This document shows positions 7,997 to 19,347 of a DNA stretch of 37,735 nt, piece by piece; the stretch's first letter is position 1, and every line of letters starts with the position of its first letter. The translations under genes and the position numbers were made by a program. The stretch covers positions 1 through 37,735 of the forward strand of contig CALVPE010000056.1 in assembly GCA_944350485.1 (NCBI GenBank), given 5' to 3'. The notes beneath the pieces are model-generated. The model was not told the DNA's origin. It searched no databases and saw only the letters and a list, made by a program, of their open reading frames with translations. Origin of the DNA: an uncultured Bacilli bacterium. Its GTDB lineage: Bacteria; Bacillota_I; Bacilli_A; RF39; UBA660.

Positions 7997-8593
7997 TTAA
8001 TAATTTTTTTTAAAAGCATATCTTATCTTTTTAATATAAGATTGATAGGTTTTATAATTAATATTTAAAAAATTTAAAATTTCTTTAGGTGTAAAACCAC
8101 TTATTTTTAAATCACAAACACCTGCTACTTCAAATGGTAAACGACTTAAAAAAGTTCGATATTTTAAATATTCTTCTTCATTATCAAGAAGTTCATAAGG
8201 ATTATCAGCATATTGATCTTCTAAAAGTTCCAAAAAAGTGTAATTTGTATCTTTATAAGTAGTATCATATGAAATAGCTGTATTTAAACTTAGCTTCTTA
8301 TCAGTTACTTGATTTCTAATTTCAGTATTTAATCTATTATTAATACATCGGGTAGCATAAGTATAAAATTTAACATCAAAATTCATATCAAAGTTCCTAA
8401 TAGCATCTAATAAACCTATATTAGCAACTTGAATTAAATCTTCTAATTCATATCCTATTTGCTTAGCTGCTTTTAAAAATTTTTTACATATTGTAATTAT
8501 AAGAGGTTTATATTTTTCAAATAAAATTTCACTGCAATCAGCATTATCTTCAATCATATATAAAATTTCAAAATCATCAACATCTCTATACAT
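7997..8593 (-). CDS. SigH-like sigma-70 family factor
   Basis: Sigma factor that would direct RNA polymerase to a specific promoter set. Region 2 is clear: LFEKYKPLIITICKKFL, then GYELEDLIQVANIGLLDAI and FDVKFYTYATRCINN. These match core binding and -10 recognition helices. Region 4 (about residues 140-195) is weaker, with a helix-turn-helix around GFTPKEILNFLNINYKTY. In Bacillus sigH follows cysS-mrnC-rlmB-yacP, and the same order is kept here without yacP. At 198 aa it is slightly shorter than B. subtilis SigH (218 aa). Whether it controls sporulation or competence in this organism is unknown. It starts 5 bases after rlmB ends. Confidence 0.85.
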   Translation of the reverse strand: MYRDVDDFEILYMIEDNADCSEILFEKYKPLIITICKKFLKAAKQIGYELEDLIQVANIGLLDAIRNFDMNFDVKFYTYATRCINNRLNTEIRNQVTDKKLSLNTAISYDTTYKDTNYTFLELLEDQYADNPYELLDNEEEYLKYRTFLSRLPFEVAGVCDLKISGFTPKEILNFLNINYKTYQSYIKKIRYAFKKNY

Positions 8594-8598
8594 TTTAC

Positions 8599-9297
8599 CT
8601 ACTTTCTAATTAATTCATATATCATAATACCTGCTGCAACAGAGGCATTTAAACTATTTATTTTTCCATTCATGGGGATACTAACTATATAATCACATGA
8701 TTGTTTTACTAAACGACTCATACCAAAACCTTCACTTCCTATAACTAAAGCACTTTTAGAAGGATATTTAATAGTTTGATAATTGTCTCCCTCCATATCG
8801 GTTCCTATAATCCAAAATCCTAAATCTTTTAATTTTAAAATTGTTTGATTTAAATTTGTAACCTGAGCTATCTTAACATTATATAAAGCTCCAACACTAG
8901 TTTTCATAACAGTTTCATTAACTTCAACACTACGATTTTTAGGTAAAATAATTCCATCAATTCCAGCTGCTTCAACTGTTCTAATAATTGCTCCTAGATT
9001 ATGCGGATCTTCTAAATGATCAAGGATAACTAATTTAGAGTTTTCATTTCTTAATAATTCATCAAGTGAAGAATAGTTAAAATCCTCTACTTCCATTATT
9101 ATACCTTGATGATTATTTTTTGCAAGTTTATCCAATTCAAACTTTTCCTTATAAAATACTTTCAATTTTTGTTTTTCTATTAAGGACAAAAGATCTTTTT
9201 CATTAAAATTTTTAGAACAAAATACCTTTTTAATCAATTTTTTATCAGAAAATTTTTTTAAAATTTCTTTACAATTATTACGACCGCTTACTAACAT
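8599..9297 (-). CDS. rlmB: 23S rRNA 2'-O-methyltransferase RlmB
   Basis: SPOUT-class methyltransferase for a ribose in 23S rRNA domain V (G2251 in E. coli). It has an N-terminal substrate-binding domain (about 1-75) and a knotted catalytic domain. SPOUT motifs are visible: DPHNLGAIIRT (motif 1, catalytic Asn and Arg), VIGSEGFGMS (motif 2) and SLNASVAAGI (motif 3). Length 232 aa is typical. The ATG at 9297 has no Shine-Dalgarno sequence. The 14-bp inverted repeat ending at plus 9307 lies just upstream and could affect initiation. It is part of the cysS-to-sigH run. Confidence 0.93.
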   Translation of the reverse strand: MLVSGRNNCKEILKKFSDKKLIKKVFCSKNFNEKDLLSLIEKQKLKVFYKEKFELDKLAKNNHQGIIMEVEDFNYSSLDELLRNENSKLVILDHLEDPHNLGAIIRTVEAAGIDGIILPKNRSVEVNETVMKTSVGALYNVKIAQVTNLNQTILKLKDLGFWIIGTDMEGDNYQTIKYPSKSALVIGSEGFGMSRLVKQSCDYIVSIPMNGKINSLNASVAAGIMIYELIRK

Positions 9298-9306
9298 AAT
9301 TAAAAT

Positions 9307-9344
9307 AAGAAATAATTAAATTAAAATTTGTTTAATTATTTCTT
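9307..9344 (-). repeat. Perfect 14-bp inverted repeat across the mrnC stop codon
   Basis: AAGAAATAATTAAA (9307-9320) and its exact complement (9331-9344) flank a 10-base loop. In the minus-strand transcript the hairpin spans the last codons and stop of mrnC and ends 10 bases before the rlmB start. The T content after it is modest, so it is a weak terminator at best. It could be an RNA processing site or control rlmB translation. Confidence 0.6.
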
Positions 9345-9687
9345 CAATCCTTTCTATTTTATTTTCTAATTTTAAATAACCAAATAAAGTTTCTAAACTG
9401 GTAGCGTTTCGATAAGTTATAATGTCACAACTTTTAGGGTGACTTTTACTTTTAGTGTTTCTAGCTCTTTTTATTATTTCTAATTCTTCAAAAGTAAAAC
9501 TATTTTTATCAAGTAAATCTTTTAAAATTTTAGCTTGACTTTTAGCACTTACATATTCTAAAGACTTTTCTTGTAAATCTTTGACATGGCTTAAACCAGT
9601 TTTGATTAGATATTCTCTTATATAACTTTCATAGATACTATCACCTAAATATGCTAAAGTTAAAGAGTTGATTTCAATTGTTTTCAT
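9316..9687 (-). CDS. mrnC: Mini-ribonuclease 3
   Basis: RNase III-like enzyme without the double-stranded-RNA-binding domain. In Bacilli it matures 23S rRNA ends. The RNase III signature LAYLGDSIYESYIREYL gives catalytic Asp16 and Glu20, and KRARNTKSKSHPKS marks the second conserved patch. Length 123 aa is typical. Its ATG overlaps the stop of the upstream metallopeptidase gene (ATGA), so the two are translationally coupled. The neighbours cysS upstream and rlmB downstream match the Bacillus order. Confidence 0.93.
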   Translation of the reverse strand: MKTIEINSLTLAYLGDSIYESYIREYLIKTGLSHVKDLQEKSLEYVSAKSQAKILKDLLDKNSFTFEELEIIKRARNTKSKSHPKSCDIITYRNATSLETLFGYLKLENKIERIEEIIKQILI

Positions 9688-10373
9688 CGATCATCTCTAT
9701 TTGCAACAATTAAAACTAATCTAAATATTTCAAGTAAAGTTGCAAGAACGCTAGCAACATAGGTCATAGCTGCAGCATTTAACATTTTTTTACTACCTTG
9801 TTGCTCTTTTTTTTCGATTAAAGCTTCCTCTTTTAGAAAGATAGCTGCTCTTTTTGAAGCATTAAATTCAACTGGTAAAGTTATTAATTGAAAGAATAAA
9901 ATCGCAAGTTCTAAGAAAATACCGATCCATGCTAAATTCATAAGTCCAAATAATAAACCTATTAAAATTGCAACATAACCTAATTTTGAAGAAATATTAA
10001 CAACTGGTACAATAGCTGCTCGTAATTTTAAAAAGAAATATCCTTCTTTATCTTGAACAGCATGACCACATTCATGTGCAGCTACACTACTACTAGCAAT
10101 ACTTGTTCCATGATAAATATCTGAAGAAAGACGAACAACTTTTCTAGTTGGATCATAGTGATCTGTTAATTCTCCTCTTGTTTCAACTATATCAACTTTA
10201 TTTAAACCATTACGATCAAGAATTTTTCTTGCTACTTCAAAACCTTGTAAACCAGATTTAGTTTCAATTTTTTTATATTTGCTATATGAAGCTTTAACAA
10301 AAATCTGAGCAATTAAAGTTATTAAAAAACCAATTAAAACTAAAACATATGTTGGATCATAATAATAATACAT
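9684..10373 (-). CDS. Zinc metallopeptidase, YugP family (neutral zinc metallopeptidase)
   Basis: Integral membrane protease-like protein. Segments at about residues 8-28, 120-165 and 205-225 are hydrophobic. The zinc-binding HExxH is present as HECGH (His100, Glu101, His104). Its context, SSVAAHECGHAVQD, is characteristic of the YugP/DUF-type zinc peptidase family, as is LPVEFNASKRA further on. Length 229 aa is typical. The physiological substrate is unknown. It lies 27 bases downstream of cysS and overlaps mrnC by 4 bases, and is an insertion into the usual cysS-mrnC order. Ribosome binding site AGGAGATG. Confidence 0.88.
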   Translation of the reverse strand: MYYYYDPTYVLVLIGFLITLIAQIFVKASYSKYKKIETKSGLQGFEVARKILDRNGLNKVDIVETRGELTDHYDPTRKVVRLSSDIYHGTSIASSSVAAHECGHAVQDKEGYFFLKLRAAIVPVVNISSKLGYVAILIGLLFGLMNLAWIGIFLELAILFFQLITLPVEFNASKRAAIFLKEEALIEKKEQQGSKKMLNAAAMTYVASVLATLLEIFRLVLIVANRDDR

Positions 10374-10400
10374 AAATTCATCTCCTATTATCTATATTAA

Positions 10401-11786
10401 CTATATTTTTTCTATTTTACTACCATCTCTTGTATCTAAAATTCTAAAACCTAGTTGCATTATTTTTTCTCGAACATAATCAGCTTCTTGATAATTTTTC
10501 TCTTTTTTATATTTATTTCGAAGTTCTACTAATTCTAAGATTTCTTTTGGTATTTCTTCTTTTTCTTCGTGTAATAAATTTAAAGATAAAACTTTATCAA
10601 ATTCTTTAATTAAAGCTAGCTTTGTATGATCATTAGTATTACTTTTTAAAACATCATATAATGTTGTTAACGCTAAAGATGTATTTAAATTATTACCAAG
10701 TGCTTCTTTAAAATTGTTATTATACTCATTAAAAGCTTTTTCATCTAAAAAATCTTTTTCATTATTTAAAGAGTTAATACGATTTTTTAATTTTAAATAA
10801 TCATTTTCAGCTTGATCTAAAGCTTCATATGAAAATTCCAAATTCTTTTGATAATGACTACCAAGAACCATATAGCGATAACTTAAAGGATTATAACCTT
10901 TTTCTTGAAGCAAAGATATGGTTAAAAAATCTCCTTTACTTTTACTCATTTTACCAGCTTTATCATTTAAATGTTCAACATGAAACCAATAATGACACCA
11001 AGAATGTCCTAAATAAGCCTCACTTTGGGCAATTTCATTTGTATGATGTGGAAAAATATTATCAACTCCTCCACAATGAATATCCAAATAATCACCTAAA
11101 TAGTTAATAGAAATACCAGAACATTCAATATGCCAACCTGGATAACCTAAACCCCAAGGGGATTCCCATTTTAATTCTTGATCTTGAAATTTTGATTTTG
11201 TAAACCAAAGAACAAAATCATTTTTATTTTTCTTATTCAAGTCTTCTGTAACATCATCACGAACTCCAATCAATAAATCATCAGCCTTATGATTAGTTAA
11301 AACATAATAATCTTTTAATTTAGAAGTATCAAAGTAAACATTTCCATTACTTAAATAAGCATAACCGGTTTCAATTAATTTTGAAATAATTTCAATATAT
11401 TTATCTATTAAAGATGTAGCTGGAACAACTGTATCTGGTTTTTTTATATTTAAAAGATTACAATCTTTAAAGAAAGCATCAGTATAAAACTTAGCAATTT
11501 CTAAAACTGATTTATTTTCTCTTTTAGCTCCTTTTAACATTTTATCTTCACCAGTATCAGCATCACTTGTTAAATGGCCAACATCAGTAATATTCATAAC
11601 TCTATTAACATGATATCCTAAGTAATTTAAAGTTTTTTCTAAAATATCTTCTTCGATATAAGAACGAAGATTACCAATATGAGCAAAATGATAAACCGTA
11701 GGTCCACAAGTATACATTTTAACATTAGATTTATCTTTAGGAATAAAGTTTTCAATCTTTTTTGTTAAAGTATTATATAATTTCAT
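10401..11786 (-). CDS. cysS: Cysteinyl-tRNA synthetase
   Basis: Class Ia synthetase that charges tRNA-Cys. It begins MKLYNTLTKK and carries YTCGPTVYHFAHIGN (HIGH-type motif, here HIGN), the zinc-site segments WHIECSG and HCGGVDNIFPHHTNE, and KMSKSKG (KMSKS). Length 461 aa is normal. The ATG at 11786 is preferred because GGAGG lies 5 bases upstream; the in-frame ATG at 11798 overlaps that site. No T-box is present: the likely promoter puts the transcript start only about 15 bases upstream. It heads the cysS/zinc peptidase/mrnC/rlmB/sigH run. Confidence 0.96.
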   Translation of the reverse strand: MKLYNTLTKKIENFIPKDKSNVKMYTCGPTVYHFAHIGNLRSYIEEDILEKTLNYLGYHVNRVMNITDVGHLTSDADTGEDKMLKGAKRENKSVLEIAKFYTDAFFKDCNLLNIKKPDTVVPATSLIDKYIEIISKLIETGYAYLSNGNVYFDTSKLKDYYVLTNHKADDLLIGVRDDVTEDLNKKNKNDFVLWFTKSKFQDQELKWESPWGLGYPGWHIECSGISINYLGDYLDIHCGGVDNIFPHHTNEIAQSEAYLGHSWCHYWFHVEHLNDKAGKMSKSKGDFLTISLLQEKGYNPLSYRYMVLGSHYQKNLEFSYEALDQAENDYLKLKNRINSLNNEKDFLDEKAFNEYNNNFKEALGNNLNTSLALTTLYDVLKSNTNDHTKLALIKEFDKVLSLNLLHEEKEEIPKEILELVELRNKYKKEKNYQEADYVREKIMQLGFRILDTRDGSKIEKI

Positions 11787-11808
11787 AAATACCTCCATTT
11801 ATAGTCAT

Positions 11809-11847
11809 ATTATATACTTTTTAAGAAAAAATGACAAGTAATTGTCA
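11809..11847 (-). promoter_or_regulatory. cysS promoter overlapping a TGACAA palindrome
   Basis: The minus strand shows TTGTCA (plus 11832-11837), 17 bases, then TATAAT (plus 11809-11814). The -35 hexamer is one arm of the inverted repeat TGACAA-N4-TTGTCA (11832-11847), which could be an operator. The rest of the gap to rpoC (11848-12000) is AT-rich and shows nothing else. Confidence 0.65.
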
Positions 11848-12009
11848 AATATTTCATCAAATTTTCATATTAGTTAACTTTTAATAAAAAAATTAAAGTA
11901 ACTAAATTTTATTTATAAATTTTTACTATCTTTAAAATTAATATATATTATTTAATTTTTTTGTAAAACAATCTTAGTTAAATTTTTAATAAATACTTAT
12001 AAAAAATAA

Positions 12010-12037
12010 AAAAAAAGAAAACTACTTCTAATTTTCT
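12010..12037 (-). terminator. Probable rpoC terminator
   Basis: On the minus strand GAAAA and TTTTC pair around a short loop spanning the end of rpoC, and eight or more T follow. The stem is weak, so this is a tentative call based mainly on the T-run and position. Confidence 0.4.
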
Positions 12038-15000
12038 TCTTCATTATCAAATTGATCTTCTAAAGCTCCTAAAGAGTCATTATCTGTAAAAGCAGATTCT
12101 AAATCAAAATCAACATTTTGATAAGCTTTAATACCTGTTCCAGCTGGGATTAATTTACCAATAATAACATTTTCTTTTAATCCTTGTAAATAATCAACTT
12201 TTCCACGAATAGCAGCATCAGTTAAAATCCTTGTTGTCTCTTGGAAAGAAGCAGCAGATAAGAAGGAATCAGTTCCTAAAGATGCTTTTGTTATACCAAA
12301 TAGAACTGGTACACCAGTAGCTGGTTTTTTACCTTCAAGAATTGTTTTCTTGTTACCATCAGTAAATTCAAAAAAGTTAACAAGAGAACCTGGTAATAAC
12401 AAAGTATCACCACTATCAACAATACGAATTTTAGAAATCATACGTCTAGCAATAATTTCAACGTGTTTATCGCTAATTTCAACACCCTGACTACGATAAG
12501 CATTTTGAACTTCTTTTAAGATATACTCTTGAGTAGTCAAAGGATCGGTTACAACTAATAATTCTTTTGGACTAATAGCTCCTTCTGTTAATTTATCACC
12601 AGGATTAACTATATCACCTTTTTCAACCCGAAGTTTAGCTCCATAGTTAGTAACATGTTCTTTTGTTTCAAGATCATTTTTAACACTAATTTTATATTTT
12701 CCGTGATCTTCAACAATTTTAGATACTTTACCACTAATTTCAGCAATTGTTGCTTTTCCTTTTGGATTACGAGCTTCAAATAATTCTTGAACACGTGGAA
12801 GACCTTGAGTGATATCTTCTCCTCCAGCAACACCACCAGTATGGAAAGTTCTCATAGTAAGCTGAGTTCCTGGTTCCCCAATTGATTGAGCAGCCATAAC
12901 ACCAATAGCTTCTCCAATTTCAACAATATTACCAGTTGCAAGATTACGACCATAACATTTACAACAAACACCATTATGAGTATTACATGTAAGTACTGAT
13001 CGAATTTCAACTTCTGTAATACCAGCATTAATAATTTTTTCAGCAATAACATCCGTAATCAATTCATTACGTTCTACTAAGATATCTCCAGTTTCAGGAT
13101 GAACAACTTGTTTATTAGCATAACGACCAACAATACGATCGTATAATTTTTCAATTACCGAACCATTTTTATCATTTAAGAAAGCACGAACAACAACACC
13201 TTGATCAGTTCCACAATCTTCTTCTTTAACAATAATATCTTGACTTACATCAACTAAACGTCTTGTTAAATAACCAGAATCAGCTGTTTTTAAAGCTGTA
13301 TCAGCTGAACCTTTACGAGCTCCATGTGTTGATAAGAAAAATTCAGATACTGATAAGCCTTCTCTAAATGATGATAATACAGGAATTTCTACTGGTTCAC
13401 CATTTGGTTTAGCCATCAATCCACGCATACCAGCAAGTTGAGTAAAGTTTGAAATATTACCACGAGCTTTTGAATTCATCATCATAAAAATTGGATTATC
13501 AAGATCAGTTTTAGCATAAGTTTCTAGTTCTTTTTGAACTTCATTTTTAGCATTATTCCAAGTTTCGATTACTTTATTAAATCTTTCTTCGTTAGTAATT
13601 AAACCACGAGTATATTGTTTATTAATTGTATTAACTAACTTATTGGCATCTTCAATAATTTTATCCTTGTTTTTACTAGTTGTTACGTCAGCTGCCGAAA
13701 CAGTAATACCAGCAATAGTTGAATATTTAAATCCTAAATCTTTTAATCTATCTAGCATCATACTAGTTTCGGTTGTTTTGTAACGTTTAAAAGTTTGGGC
13801 GATAATGCTTTCAAGTGTTCCTTTAGCAAAAGGTTTAACAAGTGGCATATTTTGGATTGCTTCTTTAATATTAGTTCCACGTTTAATAAAATATTTATTA
13901 GGAGTAATTTTTTGAATATTTTCATCAGTTGGTTCATTTAAATAAGCAAATGAATCTGGTAAAATTTCATTAAAAATTAATTTTCCTGGCGTAGTCACTA
14001 AATATTTATCTTTTTGACTTTCAGTAAACAATTTATATTTAAAGGAATTAACTGGCAAAGCAATTCTTGTATGAAGAGTAATTTCGCGTCTTTCATAAGC
14101 CATGATAGCTTCATTTGAGTTTTTAAAAACCCTTCCTTCTCCTTCAAGTCCAGCTTTTTCCATTGTTAAATAATAATTACCAAGAACCATATCTTGAGAT
14201 GGAGTAACAATTGGACTACCATCTTTTGGATGTAAAATATTATTAGCACCTAACATTAATAAACGACACTCAGCAATTGCTTCTTCAGATAATGGTACAT
14301 GAACAGCCATTTGATCCCCATCAAAGTCAGCATTAAAAGCCGTACAAACAAGTGGATGTAGACGAATGGCTTTTCCACCAATTAGCTTAGGTTCAAAAGC
14401 TTGAATACCAAGTCTATGAAGGGTTGGAGCACGGTTTAACATAACTGGATGTTCTTTTATAACATCTTCAACAATATCCCAAACAACTGGATCTTTGTTT
14501 TCAATTAAGCGTTTAGCTGATTTAATATTAGAAGCTAAATTACGTTTTACTAAACCATTAATAACATGAGGTTTAAATAATTCGAGAGCCATATCTTTAG
14601 GAATACCACATTGATACATTTTTAAATCTGGTCCAACAACAATAACAGAACGACCGGAATAATCAACACGTTTACCAAGTAAATTTTGTCGGAAACGACC
14701 TTGTTTTCCTTTTAACATACTTGAAAGAGATTTTAAAGGACGATTTCCAGCTCCTGTTACACTTCTGCCTCGACGTCCATTATCAAATAGGGAGTCAACA
14801 GCTTCTTGTAACATACGTTTTTCATTTTGAATAATAATTTGTGGAGCATTTAAATCAATTAATTTCTTTAAGCGATTATTACGATTAATAACGCGACGAT
14901 ACAAGTCATTTAAATCACTAGTAGCAAAACGTCCACCATCAAGTTGGATCATTGGACGAAGTTCAGGCGGGATAACTGGGATACAATCCATAATCATCCA

Positions 15001-15672
15001 CTCAGGACGGTTTTCAGATTTATAGAAAGCATCTAACACATCAACACGTTTTAATAAACGAACTTTCTTTTGTCCTTGAGCGGTTTCAAGCTCTTTTTTA
15101 ATTTCATTAATCTCTTTTTCAAGATCAACTTGTTTTAAAAGTTCTTTGATAGCTTCCGCACCCATACCTACTTTAAAACCATTACCATATTTTTCATAGT
15201 AAGCACGATATTCTTTCTCAGATAAAGTTTGTTTATTTTCAAGCGGAGTTACTCCTTTATCAATAACAACATAACTAACAAAATATAAAACCTCTTCCAA
15301 GTCACGTGGTGACATATCAAGAATAAGTCCCATACGGCTAGGTACACCTTTAAAGTACCAAATATGACTGACAGGAGAAGCAAGTTCAATATGACCCATA
15401 CGTTCACGTCTTACCTTACTTCTTGTAACCTCAACACCACAACGATCACAAATGATATTTTTATATCTTACACGTTTATATTTACCACATGCACATTCAA
15501 AATCTTTAGTAGGTCCAAAGATTTTTTCACAGAATAACCCATCTCTTTCAGGTCTTAAAGTACGATAATTAATTGTTTCAGGTTTTTTTACTTCACCATA
15601 ACTCCAAGAACGAATCATTTCAGGGGATGCAATACCTATTTTTAAGGCTTCAAACTTATTAACTTCGATCAT
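12028..15672 (-). CDS. rpoC: DNA-directed RNA polymerase subunit beta'
   Basis: Largest RNA polymerase subunit, holding the catalytic Mg. The N-terminal zinc finger has Cys60, Cys62, Cys75 and Cys78. The active-site loop NADFDGD with three Asp lies near residue 450. The second zinc site uses CGTDQG and [15 protein letters not shown] in the C-terminal third, and the trigger loop segment is near [17 protein letters not shown]. Length 1214 aa is close to the B. subtilis enzyme. The C-terminus is acidic. The ATG at 15672 overlaps the rpoB stop codon (TAATG), so the subunits are translationally coupled. Confidence 0.98.
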   Translation of the reverse strand: MIEVNKFEALKIGIASPEMIRSWSYGEVKKPETINYRTLRPERDGLFCEKIFGPTKDFECACGKYKRVRYKNIICDRCGVEVTRSKVRRERMGHIELASPVSHIWYFKGVPSRMGLILDMSPRDLEEVLYFVSYVVIDKGVTPLENKQTLSEKEYRAYYEKYGNGFKVGMGAEAIKELLKQVDLEKEINEIKKELETAQGQKKVRLLKRVDVLDAFYKSENRPEWMIMDCIPVIPPELRPMIQLDGGRFATSDLNDLYRRVINRNNRLKKLIDLNAPQIIIQNEKRMLQEAVDSLFDNGRRGRSVTGAGNRPLKSLSSMLKGKQGRFRQNLLGKRVDYSGRSVIVVGPDLKMYQCGIPKDMALELFKPHVINGLVKRNLASNIKSAKRLIENKDPVVWDIVEDVIKEHPVMLNRAPTLHRLGIQAFEPKLIGGKAIRLHPLVCTAFNADFDGDQMAVHVPLSEEAIAECRLLMLGANNILHPKDGSPIVTPSQDMVLGNYYLTMEKAGLEGEGRVFKNSNEAIMAYERREITLHTRIALPVNSFKYKLFTESQKDKYLVTTPGKLIFNEILPDSFAYLNEPTDENIQKITPNKYFIKRGTNIKEAIQNMPLVKPFAKGTLESIIAQTFKRYKTTETSMMLDRLKDLGFKYSTIAGITVSAADVTTSKNKDKIIEDANKLVNTINKQYTRGLITNEERFNKVIETWNNAKNEVQKELETYAKTDLDNPIFMMMNSKARGNISNFTQLAGMRGLMAKPNGEPVEIPVLSSFREGLSVSEFFLSTHGARKGSADTALKTADSGYLTRRLVDVSQDIIVKEEDCGTDQGVVVRAFLNDKNGSVIEKLYDRIVGRYANKQVVHPETGDILVERNELITDVIAEKIINAGITEVEIRSVLTCNTHNGVCCKCYGRNLATGNIVEIGEAIGVMAAQSIGEPGTQLTMRTFHTGGVAGGEDITQGLPRVQELFEARNPKGKATIAEISGKVSKIVEDHGKYKISVKNDLETKEHVTNYGAKLRVEKGDIVNPGDKLTEGAISPKELLVVTDPLTTQEYILKEVQNAYRSQGVEISDKHVEIIARRMISKIRIVDSGDTLLLPGSLVNFFEFTDGNKKTILEGKKPATGVPVLFGITKASLGTDSFLSAASFQETTRILTDAAIRGKVDYLQGLKENVIIGKLIPAGTGIKAYQNVDFDLESAFTDNDSLGALEDQFDNEEEN

Positions 15673-18600
15673 TAAAATTCCCCTCCTTCATCAAAATCAT
15701 CTTCTAAATCTTCAAGTTCGTCTTCATTGAATTCATCATCTTCATCTTCTTCTTCAAATTCTTCATCACTATCATTAAAATCACTTTCATCTTCTAGTGT
15801 CTCTTTTGGTAATTCAATTTCATCAATATCTAATTTAATATCATCTTTATATTCTTCTTCTTCGATTTGTTTTAAATCTAAAACTTCGTTTTCATCATTA
15901 ATAATTTTTATATCTAATCCAAGAGCTTGGAATTCTTTCATCAATACTCTAAATGATTCAGGTACTCCAGCTTGATTTATATCCTGACCTTTAACAATTG
16001 CTTCATAAACTTTAACACGTCCTAACACATCATCAGATTTAACTGTTAAAATTTCTTGTAAAGTATGAGCAGCTCCATAAGCATATAATGCCCAAACTTC
16101 CATCTCTCCAAATCTTTGACCACCAAATTGAGCTTTTCCACCAAGTGGTTGTTGAGTTACTAAACTGTAAGGTCCAGTTGATCTTGCATGTAATTTATCA
16201 TCAACCATGTGATGTAATTTAATCATATACATAACTCCAACTGAAACACGATTTTCAAATGGTTCTCCAGTACGTCCATTATAAAGTATTGTTTTACCAT
16301 CTTCGTCCATACCAGCTTCAATCATCATTTCCTTAATATCTTCACTCTTTGCTCCATCAAAAACTGGAGTTGCAACATGAACACCCAATTTTTTAGCCGC
16401 ATAACCTAAGTGAAGTTCCAAAATTTGGCCAATATTCATACGGGAAGGTACACCAAGTGGATTTAACATGATATCAACTGGCGTTCCATCTGGTAAAAAT
16501 GGCATATCTTCTTGAGGTAAGATTAAAGAAATTACACCTTTATTACCATGACGTCCAGACATTTTATCTCCAACTTGAATTTTACGTTTCTGGATAATAT
16601 ATATCCTAATTACTTTTGAAACTCCCGCTGGTAATTCATCATTTTCTTTTCTTGAATAAATTTTAACATCATGAACTATTCCGTCTCCTCCATGTGGTAC
16701 ACGAAGTGAGGTATCACGAACTTCACGAGTTTTTTCACCAAAAATTGCATGTAATAATTTTTCTTCTGAAGTAAGTTCAGCCATACCTTTTGGAGTAACT
16801 TTTCCAACTAAGATATCACCTTCTTTAACCTCAGTACCAATCATAACAATACCATTTTCATCAAGATTTTTTCGAGCTTCTTCACTAACATTTGGAATAT
16901 CTCTAGTGATTTCTTCTGGTCCTAATTTTGTATCACGACATTGCATTTGATAATCTTCCATATGTAAAGAAGTATAAACATCGTCTTTAACTAAATTTTC
17001 ATTTAAAATAACAGCATCTTCATAGTTATAACCATTAAAAGTCATAAAAGCAACAACAACATTTTTACCTAAAGCAAGTTCGCCTTTATCAGTACTTTGA
17101 CCATCAGCTATAACTTGACCACGTTTAACAGTATCACCATATCTTACAATTGGTCTATGGTGTTGACATGTACCAGCATTAGAAAGCTCAAAGTTAGCTA
17201 AATAATAAACATCTTGTCCTAAAGCATTTTTAATAACTATCTTTTTAGCATCAACATAATCAACAACGCCATCAGCTTTACTAACAATAACTGCTCCTGA
17301 ATCTTTAGCAGCAATATATTCAACACCAGTTCCAATAAATGGAGCTTCTGATCTTAAAAGTGGTACTGATTGACGTTGCATATTAGCACCCATTAAAGCA
17401 CGAGTAGCATCATCATGTTCCAAGAAAGGAATACAACTAGTTGTAACTGCTACTACTTGTTGTGGAGAAACATCAACATAATCAACATTATCAGATTTAG
17501 CTAAAATATTTTCTCCTTTATAGCGAGCTGTTACTTGATCCGGAATAATTCGATTATTATCATCAGTTTCAATAGTTGCTTGCGAAATAATGAACTCAGC
17601 TTCTTCATCAGCTGTTAAATATTTAACTTCATCAGTTAAAATACGATTTTCAACTTTTCGATAAGGTGTCATAATAAATCCATATTCATCAACTTTAGCA
17701 TAACTTGCAAGAGAGGTAATAAGTCCTATATTTTGTCCCTCTGGAGATTCAATTGGGCAAATTCTTCCATAATGGCTTGCATTAACATCACGTACTTCAA
17801 CCCCAGCACGATCTCTTGATAATCCACCTGGTCCTAAAGCCGATAAACGTCTTTTATTAGTAAGTTCTGCAAGGGGATTAGTTTGATCCATAAACTGAGA
17901 TAATTGACTACTACCAAAAAACTCTTTCATAGCAGCTGTAACTGGTCTAATATTAATTAAAGTTTTTGGTGTTACTTCATCCATTTCTTGAGTTGTCATA
18001 CGTTCACGAATAACTCTTTCCATACGAGCAACTCCAATACGGAATTGATTTTGTAAAAGTTCTCCAACTTGACGAATACGACGATTTCCTAAATGATCAA
18101 TTTCATCAAAATTACCAACACCATGTAATAAATTTAAATAATAAGAAACTGAAGCATAAAAATCTGAAATAGTTAAACGTTTAACATCAATATTATAATC
18201 ATTTCCAATAACAATTAATTTTTCTTTTTTATTTTCAGGATTATAGATTTTAATAATTTGAACTTTATCATTACTATCTAAATCATTATTAATTTTAACT
18301 TCAACAAGGTTATAACCATTATTGAAGATAACTTTTAACTCTTCTAAAATCTCTTTATTAATAACAGTATCTTTAGGATACTTAACTACGCCATCAACAA
18401 CAATATCTTCAGCTAAAGTTTGATTTAATAAACGATCACAAATATTTAATTTACGATTAAATTTATAACGTCCAACCCTAGCCAAATCATATCTAAATTC
18501 ATCAAAAAATCTAGTAATTAATTGATTTTTAGAACTATCAAGAGTAGCAGGTTCTCCTGGTCTTAATTTTTCATAAATTTCAATTAAAGCTTCATCAGTA

Positions 18601-19283
18601 TTTCTAGTTGAGTCTTTACTAATTGTATTTTCTAAATACTCATCTTTTCCAAATAATTTATAAATATCTTCATCACTTGATAAACCAAATGCTCTTAAAA
18701 GTGTAGTCAGAGGTACTTTTCTAGTACGATCAATTCGAACATAAACAACATCTCTAGCATCAGTTTCGAATTCCAACCAAGTACCACGTGTTGGAATAAT
18801 TTGTGATGTTATAACACTACGCCCATTTTTATCAATTTCACGATTAAAATAAACACTAGGGCTTCTTACTAATTGGCTAACAATAACACGCTCAGCACCA
18901 TTAATAATAAACGTTCCACTGTCTGTCATAATAGGCATATCACTTAAAAATATTTCTTGTTCTTTTACTTCCCCAGTTTCATGATTAAATAACCTAACAT
19001 CAACCTTTAAAGGTGCAGAATAGGTTGTTTCACGATCCTTACTTTCTTTAATAGAATATCTAGGTTCATCAAAATGATAATCACCAAATTCTAAAGATAA
19101 AGTACCTGAAAAGTTTTCAACTGGAAATAAATCTTCAAATACTTCTTTAATACCAGTATCAATAAACCACCCATAACTTTTTTTTTGAATTTCTAACAAA
19201 TCTTTTAATTCATAAGTGTTCTTAATTCTTGAAAATGTTCTTCTTTGACGATAATCGCCACAGTTAATAAGCTTATAAGCCAT
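15672..19283 (-). CDS. rpoB: DNA-directed RNA polymerase subunit beta (Asn at E. coli 526 position)
   Basis: Second largest RNA polymerase subunit. The rifampicin pocket is recognisable as [20 protein letters not shown] followed by [13 protein letters not shown]. The residue aligned with E. coli His526 is Asn (residue 476 here, codon AAT, plus 17856-17858); Asp516 and Ser531 equivalents are unchanged. The catalytic-side motif [10 protein letters not shown] and the C-terminal [20 protein letters not shown] are intact. The last 50 residues are a strongly acidic Asp/Glu tail. The ATG at 19283 is chosen over an in-frame GTG nine bases upstream because that GTG lies within the AGGGGTG ribosome binding site. 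Length 1203 aa. Confidence 0.97.
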   Translation of the reverse strand: MAYKLINCGDYRQRRTFSRIKNTYELKDLLEIQKKSYGWFIDTGIKEVFEDLFPVENFSGTLSLEFGDYHFDEPRYSIKESKDRETTYSAPLKVDVRLFNHETGEVKEQEIFLSDMPIMTDSGTFIINGAERVIVSQLVRSPSVYFNREIDKNGRSVITSQIIPTRGTWLEFETDARDVVYVRIDRTRKVPLTTLLRAFGLSSDEDIYKLFGKDEYLENTISKDSTRNTDEALIEIYEKLRPGEPATLDSSKNQLITRFFDEFRYDLARVGRYKFNRKLNICDRLLNQTLAEDIVVDGVVKYPKDTVINKEILEELKVIFNNGYNLVEVKINNDLDSNDKVQIIKIYNPENKKEKLIVIGNDYNIDVKRLTISDFYASVSYYLNLLHGVGNFDEIDHLGNRRIRQVGELLQNQFRIGVARMERVIRERMTTQEMDEVTPKTLINIRPVTAAMKEFFGSSQLSQFMDQTNPLAELTNKRRLSALGPGGLSRDRAGVEVRDVNASHYGRICPIESPEGQNIGLITSLASYAKVDEYGFIMTPYRKVENRILTDEVKYLTADEEAEFIISQATIETDDNNRIIPDQVTARYKGENILAKSDNVDYVDVSPQQVVAVTTSCIPFLEHDDATRALMGANMQRQSVPLLRSEAPFIGTGVEYIAAKDSGAVIVSKADGVVDYVDAKKIVIKNALGQDVYYLANFELSNAGTCQHHRPIVRYGDTVKRGQVIADGQSTDKGELALGKNVVVAFMTFNGYNYEDAVILNENLVKDDVYTSLHMEDYQMQCRDTKLGPEEITRDIPNVSEEARKNLDENGIVMIGTEVKEGDILVGKVTPKGMAELTSEEKLLHAIFGEKTREVRDTSLRVPHGGDGIVHDVKIYSRKENDELPAGVSKVIRIYIIQKRKIQVGDKMSGRHGNKGVISLILPQEDMPFLPDGTPVDIMLNPLGVPSRMNIGQILELHLGYAAKKLGVHVATPVFDGAKSEDIKEMMIEAGMDEDGKTILYNGRTGEPFENRVSVGVMYMIKLHHMVDDKLHARSTGPYSLVTQQPLGGKAQFGGQRFGEMEVWALYAYGAAHTLQEILTVKSDDVLGRVKVYEAIVKGQDINQAGVPESFRVLMKEFQALGLDIKIINDENEVLDLKQIEEEEYKDDIKLDIDEIELPKETLEDESDFNDSDEEFEEEDEDDEFNEDELEDLEDDFDEGGEF

Positions 19284-19347
19284 TAATTTCACCCCTATAC
19301 ACTATTTTTTTAACATATTATATTACCTAATACGCCGCCAATTTATA

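Noticed and set aside
10829-11107. Plus-strand 92 aa open frame inside cysS
   Set aside because: Antisense to a clear synthetase gene with no start signal.
12609-13052. Short open frames in rpoC on the same strand
   Set aside because: Out-of-frame shadows of rpoC of low-complexity Leu/Lys/Val composition.
15727-15975. Plus-strand poly-Ser open frame
   Set aside because: Antisense shadow of the acidic tail of rpoB; Asp/Glu codons read as Ser on the other strand.
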